Source: Sporomusaceae bacterium UBA7701
GTDB taxonomy: Bacteria > Bacillota > Negativicutes > Sporomusales > UBA7701
Direction: 5' to 3'
NCBI GenBank assembly: GCA_002482545.1
Contig: DLGF01000014.1
Span: forward strand, 83,268 to 147,267
Length of the DNA stretch: 64,000 nt
Shown here: piece after piece, positions 59,991 through 64,000 of the stretch
How positions within the stretch are numbered: the stretch's first letter is position 1
Layout: every line of letters begins with the position of its first letter
Position numbers and translations under genes: made by a program
The notes under the pieces: model-generated
The model's database searches: none
What the model saw: only the letters and a program-made list of their open reading frames with translations
What the model was told of the DNA's origin: nothing

Positions 59991-60869
59991 ATGGAAATTG
60001 AGAAACAAAGCAAAGAAAATATTCTGGGATATATTACTCACGATGTATTCGACAAGTTTGGAAGGTTGCTACTGGCGGAGGGTACTCCCCTTACCCCTAA
60101 TGTTGTGCAGAAATTGGAAGAAAGAAAACTTGGTTTCCGGATTTCGGCAGAACCGCTGGGAAATAGTTCCGCTATTCTAAAATCTGCTTCTCTGAAAACC
60201 GGAAATTCCAAACAATTTAAAGTACCCCCAAAATTAGACAATAAATTCGTAAAAATAAATGGAGAAAGTATTGGCAATGCAGCGAAATATATGAACTGGA
60301 TTTTACGTCAAGTACAAGAGGACATATTTCTGAACAATAATTTAAAAATACTCGCTCAGGGCCATAAAGCTAATTATTCACACTCTATTAATGTTTCCTT
60401 AATCACTGTTGCCATAGCGCGAAAACTAAAATATGATAAACCATCGCTTCAGGAAATTGCTCTTGGTTCCCTATATCACGATATTGGGAAAATATTGTTG
60501 CCTAAATCAGTGTTGGATGATATCGCAGGAGTATATAATGGTCAGACATTAATTTATCAGCAGCACACCGTGCTTGGAAGCGACTTATTAGCTGCGGATA
60601 AGCTTCCTACAGGTGTCTATTTGATTGCCCGGCAGCATCATGAAAAGTATTCCGGGAATGGATACCCGAGCGGGCTCAAGGGAAATGATATTCACCTTAA
60701 TGCAGCCATTGTAACTGTTGCAGACGTATTTGACCGATTAACCTCAGCGGTTTTTAAACGGAATGTTCTTCCACCTGATGAAGCCATTAATCAAATATTA
60801 CTTGCAAAAGGAATTGACTATCACCCTCAAGTTGTCGACATGTTTGTAGAATTATTTAATCGGGAATAG
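59991..60869 (+). CDS. HD-GYP domain protein, probable cyclic-di-GMP phosphodiesterase
   Basis: The 292-residue protein has a DUF3391-like N-terminal part (YITHDVFDKFGRLLLAEGTPLTPNVV). The HD-GYP domain (about 110-290) shows YHDIGKILLPKSVL, QQHTVLG, RQHHEKYSGNGYPSGLKG and VTVADVFDRLTS, all the metal and GYP signature residues. It should hydrolyse c-di-GMP. No membrane segment or receiver domain is seen, so its input is unknown. AGAGGAGA precedes the start. Confidence 0.94.
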   Translation: MEIEKQSKENILGYITHDVFDKFGRLLLAEGTPLTPNVVQKLEERKLGFRISAEPLGNSSAILKSASLKTGNSKQFKVPPKLDNKFVKINGESIGNAAKYMNWILRQVQEDIFLNNNLKILAQGHKANYSHSINVSLITVAIARKLKYDKPSLQEIALGSLYHDIGKILLPKSVLDDIAGVYNGQTLIYQQHTVLGSDLLAADKLPTGVYLIARQHHEKYSGNGYPSGLKGNDIHLNAAIVTVADVFDRLTSAVFKRNVLPPDEAINQILLAKGIDYHPQVVDMFVELFNRE

Positions 60870-60932
60870 GGTAAGGTTATTGTGCAAACTACCCTTAGTT
60901 AGAAAAAGGGAGGAATTATTCCCACCTGAAAG

Positions 60933-60970
60933 ACACTATAACGATCTAAGTTATAGGTGTTTTTATTTTT
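60933..60970 (+). terminator. HD-GYP gene terminator
   Basis: ACACTATAAC pairs with GTTATAGGTGT (one bulge) and is followed by TTTTATTTTT. Confidence 0.8.
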
Positions 60971-61069
60971 CGTTTCTTTTCCCTTTTCTAAATGCAGGAG
61001 CAAAGACGACAGGCATGCCATACCGCCAGTTCGCGAGTTGGAGGATAAAAACCGATAAGGAGGTTGGCG

Positions 61070-61909
61070 ATGAATAAACTAAGAACGATCCGCAAAATTG
61101 TGACAGGAAAGCATACCGTGGATGGAGCCGGCGTCAAACTGGTGAGAGTAATCGGTTGCGACGATACGAGGGAGTTTGATCCTTTTCTCATATTGGATGC
61201 CTTTGATTCGGTAGACCCCAATGACTATATCCAAGGGTTTCCTTGGCATCCGCACCGCGGCATTGAGGCGATTACCTACCTCATTCAGGGCGACATCAAG
61301 TATGGCGACAGCCTGGGAAACACGGGCAGGATTCTAACCGGAGCATGCCAGTGGATGACGGCAGGCTCCGGAATCCTTCATCAGGAAATGCCAAAGTCCA
61401 GCGAGAGGATGCTTGGAGTCCAGCTCTGGCTCAATCTGCCGGCGAAAGATAAAATGGCAACCCCCAAATATCATGAAATACGCAAGGAGGACATCCCGGT
61501 GATGGATGAGGGAAACCGACGAATCCATATCCTAGCCGGAACGTATAACGGAAAAGCCGGGGCCATGGAAGGCGACTATTGCAAGCCTCTGTTGCTGGAT
61601 GTCGAAATGCGTGCCGGTGCCGGGTGGTCACTGGATATTGCAGGAAATACGACTTTGTTTATTTACATTTTTCAGGGGGCAGGAAGCTTGGGCAGCGATA
61701 AGCTAATTCCGGCCAAGCATGCCGTGCTATTTGATGAAACCGGTACATTCCAGATAGAAGCCTCTGATCAGGGAATCCGGTTTCTCCTGATGGCTGGAGA
61801 ACCGCTGCAGGAGCCTATCGCCTGGGGAGGCCCAATCGTTATGAATACTCGGGCGGAATTGCGGCTTGCCTTCCGGGAATTTGAAGAAGACCAATTCATC
61901 AAAGCCTGA
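61070..61909 (+). CDS. Pirin-family protein
   Basis: This 279-residue bicupin has the pirin N-terminus (VDGAGVKLVRVIG, FDPFLILDAFDS) and metal-binding residues HPHRGIEAITY, with a later His and Glu in SGILHQEMP. Bacterial pirins can be quercetinases or redox sensors; the role here is open. The ATG at 61070 has AAGGAGGT 5 nt upstream; a TTG two codons earlier is less likely. The gene is monocistronic. Confidence 0.94.
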   Translation: MNKLRTIRKIVTGKHTVDGAGVKLVRVIGCDDTREFDPFLILDAFDSVDPNDYIQGFPWHPHRGIEAITYLIQGDIKYGDSLGNTGRILTGACQWMTAGSGILHQEMPKSSERMLGVQLWLNLPAKDKMATPKYHEIRKEDIPVMDEGNRRIHILAGTYNGKAGAMEGDYCKPLLLDVEMRAGAGWSLDIAGNTTLFIYIFQGAGSLGSDKLIPAKHAVLFDETGTFQIEASDQGIRFLLMAGEPLQEPIAWGGPIVMNTRAELRLAFREFEEDQFIKA

Positions 61910-61951
61910 AAATCGAAGCGATCGCCCCGACGCATCAGAATACGCAGTAAG

Positions 61952-61996
61952 AGATGCCCCAAGTCTCTATATTAGTAGACTTTGAGGCATCTTTTT
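61952..61996 (+). terminator. Pirin gene terminator
   Basis: AGATGCCCCAAGTCT pairs with AGACTTTGAGGCATCT (one mismatch and one bulge) around a 10-nt loop, followed by TTTTG. Confidence 0.82.
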
Positions 61997-62104
61997 GTTA
62001 AATGAGGTGCAATGGTTATGTCAAATAAGGCAAATTCATTCTAAATAAATTCCGTTTGAATATAATCAATCATAACATAATTCATGATCGGGAGGTGAAA
62101 GAAT

Positions 62105-63556
62105 ATGCTCAAACGATATCTGACCAGCAATCAGGGAGCACCGGTCGCCGATGACCAGCATTCTTTGGCCGTAGGCGAGCGGGGGCCAGTCCTCCTCACG
62201 GATACCGTTTATCTGGAGAAGATCGCTCAGTTCGACCGGGAGAGGATTCCGGAAAGGGTTTTTCATGCGAAAGGCGCAGGAGCCTACGGCTATTTTGTTC
62301 CCTATAAATCATTCGCGCCCCTGACCAAGGCAGACTTTCTCCAGGACCCCGAAAAGGCGACGCCGGTTTTCACCAGATTTTCGGTGGCCGGCGGGTCGGC
62401 GGGCGGCGCCGACACAGTGCGCGACGTCCGCGGTTTTGCCGTGAAATTCTATACCGAAGAAGGCAATTATGATCTTATCTGTAACCATATTCCGGTATTC
62501 CCGCTGAGAGACCCGCTGCAGTTTCCGGACTTCGTTCACGCCATTAAGCCGGACCCGGTCGCCAATATCCGGGGCGGGCCGACAGCGGCCAGCCGCTTCT
62601 GGGATTTCATGTCTTTAAGGCCTGAGTCCATGAACTTTCTTATATATCTATTCTCCGACATTGGAACCGTCAAAAGCTATAGAACCATTCAGGGCTTCGG
62701 AATCAATACATACAAATGGGTCAATCTACGCGGCGAGGAAGCGTATGTCAGGTATTACTGGGAGCCTTGCGCAGGAGTCGAATACATTGACAGCAAGACA
62801 GCGGCCCACCTCGCGGGTATTGATCCCGACGTGGCGAGCAGGGATTTATTCGAAACCATCGCCGCCGGTCATTCCGTCGAATTCGAAATGCGGGTCCAAG
62901 CAATAAAAATGGAGTTTGAATGCGAGCAGCCGTTTGACATTCTGGACCCTACCCATATTTGGCCGGAGCATCTGTATCCTTTGATTCCGGTAGGCAGGAT
63001 GGTATTGAATAAAAATCCCGAGAATTTTTTTGCCGAAGTCGAACAATCGGCCTTTTCACCGGCGGCCATTGTTCCGGGAATAACTTTTTCCAATGACCGG
63101 GTATTGCAGGGGCGCATCTTTCCCTATGGCGATACCCAGAGATATCGTATAGGAACCAACTATTTGGAACTTCCGGTAAATATGCCGCGAAATCCGGTGG
63201 ACAACAAGATGCAGGACGGACCCATGCGGAGCAGGTACAGCGCAGATATCGCCAATTATTTGCCGAATACCTTAAGTGACGGCGCGCCTGCGGAAGCGCC
63301 TGAGAAAGGAAATCCCCCTCAAGAATGTATTTCAGGATGTGTGGGCCGGCAGGAAATAGCCGGCGACGACTATTACCAGCCCGGGTACAGATATCGAAAT
63401 ATGCCGGGGCCGGAGAAAAGCCATTTGGTGTCCAATATCATAGAAAGCCTGAGTCAGGCTTATGAGCCGATTCAAAGAAGAATGATCGACCATTTTATGC
63501 GGACCGATAAAGAGCTTGGCTGCAGAATAGCCCAGGGATTAAATTTGATTCCGTAA
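62105..63556 (+). CDS. Monofunctional haem catalase, small-subunit type
   Basis: The enzyme dismutates hydrogen peroxide. The distal His lies in FDRERIPERVFHAKGAGAYG. FSVAGGSAGGADTVRDVRGFAVKFYTEEGNYDL is the conserved core, and RIFPYGDTQRYRIGTNY carries the haem-ligand Tyr. The usual Asn-Asn-Thr-Pro stretch reads Asn-His-Ile-Pro, a difference worth noting. Length (483) fits the small-subunit clade. GGGAGGTG lies upstream. It is followed by a terminator and an oxalate decarboxylase gene; in Bacillus both enzyme types can be spore-associated. Confidence 0.95.
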   Translation: MLKRYLTSNQGAPVADDQHSLAVGERGPVLLTDTVYLEKIAQFDRERIPERVFHAKGAGAYGYFVPYKSFAPLTKADFLQDPEKATPVFTRFSVAGGSAGGADTVRDVRGFAVKFYTEEGNYDLICNHIPVFPLRDPLQFPDFVHAIKPDPVANIRGGPTAASRFWDFMSLRPESMNFLIYLFSDIGTVKSYRTIQGFGINTYKWVNLRGEEAYVRYYWEPCAGVEYIDSKTAAHLAGIDPDVASRDLFETIAAGHSVEFEMRVQAIKMEFECEQPFDILDPTHIWPEHLYPLIPVGRMVLNKNPENFFAEVEQSAFSPAAIVPGITFSNDRVLQGRIFPYGDTQRYRIGTNYLELPVNMPRNPVDNKMQDGPMRSRYSADIANYLPNTLSDGAPAEAPEKGNPPQECISGCVGRQEIAGDDYYQPGYRYRNMPGPEKSHLVSNIIESLSQAYEPIQRRMIDHFMRTDKELGCRIAQGLNLIP

Positions 63557-63568
63557 ATGTGAAACAGA

Positions 63569-63611
63569 AAAAATGCCCCGAAGTTTATTTCATAGACTCC
63601 GGGGCATTTTT
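63569..63611 (+). terminator. Catalase gene terminator
   Basis: AAAAATGCCCCG pairs with CGGGGCATTTTT around a 19-nt loop and is followed by CTG. The stem itself supplies the T-run. Confidence 0.85.
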
Positions 63612-63713
63612 CTGTGCCGATCGTATCTTGGCTTCGCGCTCATCTTTCATGTGCTCTCATGCACCCATATTCCGAAATCCACATAATATGTTACCAGAAT
63701 GGAGGGTTCGCCA

Positions 63714-64000
63714 ATGCAAGAAAGAAGATGCCGGATACCCCAGCCCATTCGGGAAGATGGTGCCGGTGCGACTGACCCCGGCCCCCGCGATATTATGCGG
63801 GATATCGAAAATCCCGATATGCTGGTTCCACCTGCCACGGACGCCGGCTTGCTCCCCAATCTGAAATTCTCCTTTTCGGATACCAGCATGGTCTTAAAAA
63901 TGGGAGGATGGTCCCGGGAGATTACCGCCAGGGAACTGCCGGTTGCGACCACGCTGGCGGGAGTCAATATGCGTTTGACCCCTGGTGGCGTGCGGGAGGT
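63714..64000 (+). CDS. Oxalate decarboxylase, bicupin (partial, runs off the window)
   Basis: The first 95 codons are present. The ATG at 63714 has GGAGGG 7 nt upstream. The readable product includes GAGATDPGPRDIMRDIENPD, MLVPPATDAGLLPNLKFSFS, GGWSREITARELPVATTL and GVNMRLTPGGVRE, the N-terminal block of OxdC/OxdD-type bicupins just before the first metal motif. The enzyme converts oxalate to formate and CO2 with manganese. The rest lies beyond position 64000. Confidence 0.9.
   Translation, partial: MQERRCRIPQPIREDGAGATDPGPRDIMRDIENPDMLVPPATDAGLLPNLKFSFSDTSMVLKMGGWSREITARELPVATTLAGVNMRLTPGGVRE

Noticed and set aside
62040..62104. PerR box before the catalase
   Set aside because: TATAATCAATCATAA-like sequence is present but does not fit the PerR consensus spacing.

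Overview
The window looks like chromosomal DNA of an endospore-forming Firmicute, most likely of the Negativicutes/Sporomusa type. It carries a canonical alpha/beta small acid-soluble spore protein (SASP), a divergent SASP-like gene with two decayed copies, a spore photoproduct lyase-family enzyme, a PdaB-like deacetylase, a GerMN lipoprotein with a cortex-type amidase, and the EndoA/EndoAI toxin-antitoxin pair. Class-level placement is inference from gene content and moderately high GC. No 16S or other decisive marker is present.

The first ~38 kb is mostly GC-rich housekeeping DNA. It holds an aldo/keto reductase, a permease, an AlaX-like editing protein, speD, two unrecognised small genes, guaA, a PdaB-like deacetylase, and groESL under a perfect CIRCE. 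Next come a HisKA_2/ANTAR two-component operon behind a group of DnaA-box-like sites, tsaD apart from thiL-tsaE-tsaB-rimI, a TyrR-like regulator with alr, spore-wall genes, acpS-nnr-endoAI-endoA, splB, a rhomboid protease, a CoA-disulfide reductase-rhodanese fusion and moeA. An AT-rich island at 10.9-13.7 kb holds a polar amino-acid ABC transporter with a TudS-related putative desulfidase.

From ~39 kb the DNA is more accessory and often AT-richer. The clearest unit (39.4-46.2 kb) is a catabolic module: an MFS permease, a family III CoA-transferase and an HMG-CoA-lyase-family enzyme. It faces a soluble chemosensor and a PrpR-type sigma-54 activator. Two perfect -24/-12 promoters lie back to back between the two halves, with an inverted repeat between them. 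Further on are several regulator/oxidoreductase pairs: HxlR with a flavodoxin-like protein, a WYL regulator with a nitroreductase sharing matched operators, and TetR with an Old Yellow Enzyme operon. Also present are selD, gltX with tRNA-Glu(CTC), tRNA-Lys(CTT), a PLP decarboxylase, a phage-like XRE/Ner switch, an HD-GYP protein, a pirin, a catalase and the start of an oxalate decarboxylase that runs off the window.

The main points for follow-up are the divergent sigma-54 chemosensing/catabolic module, the splB product lacking the expected catalytic Cys, the SASP-fragment repeat family, the two-site WYL operon, the TudS/ABC island, and the small genes beside speD.
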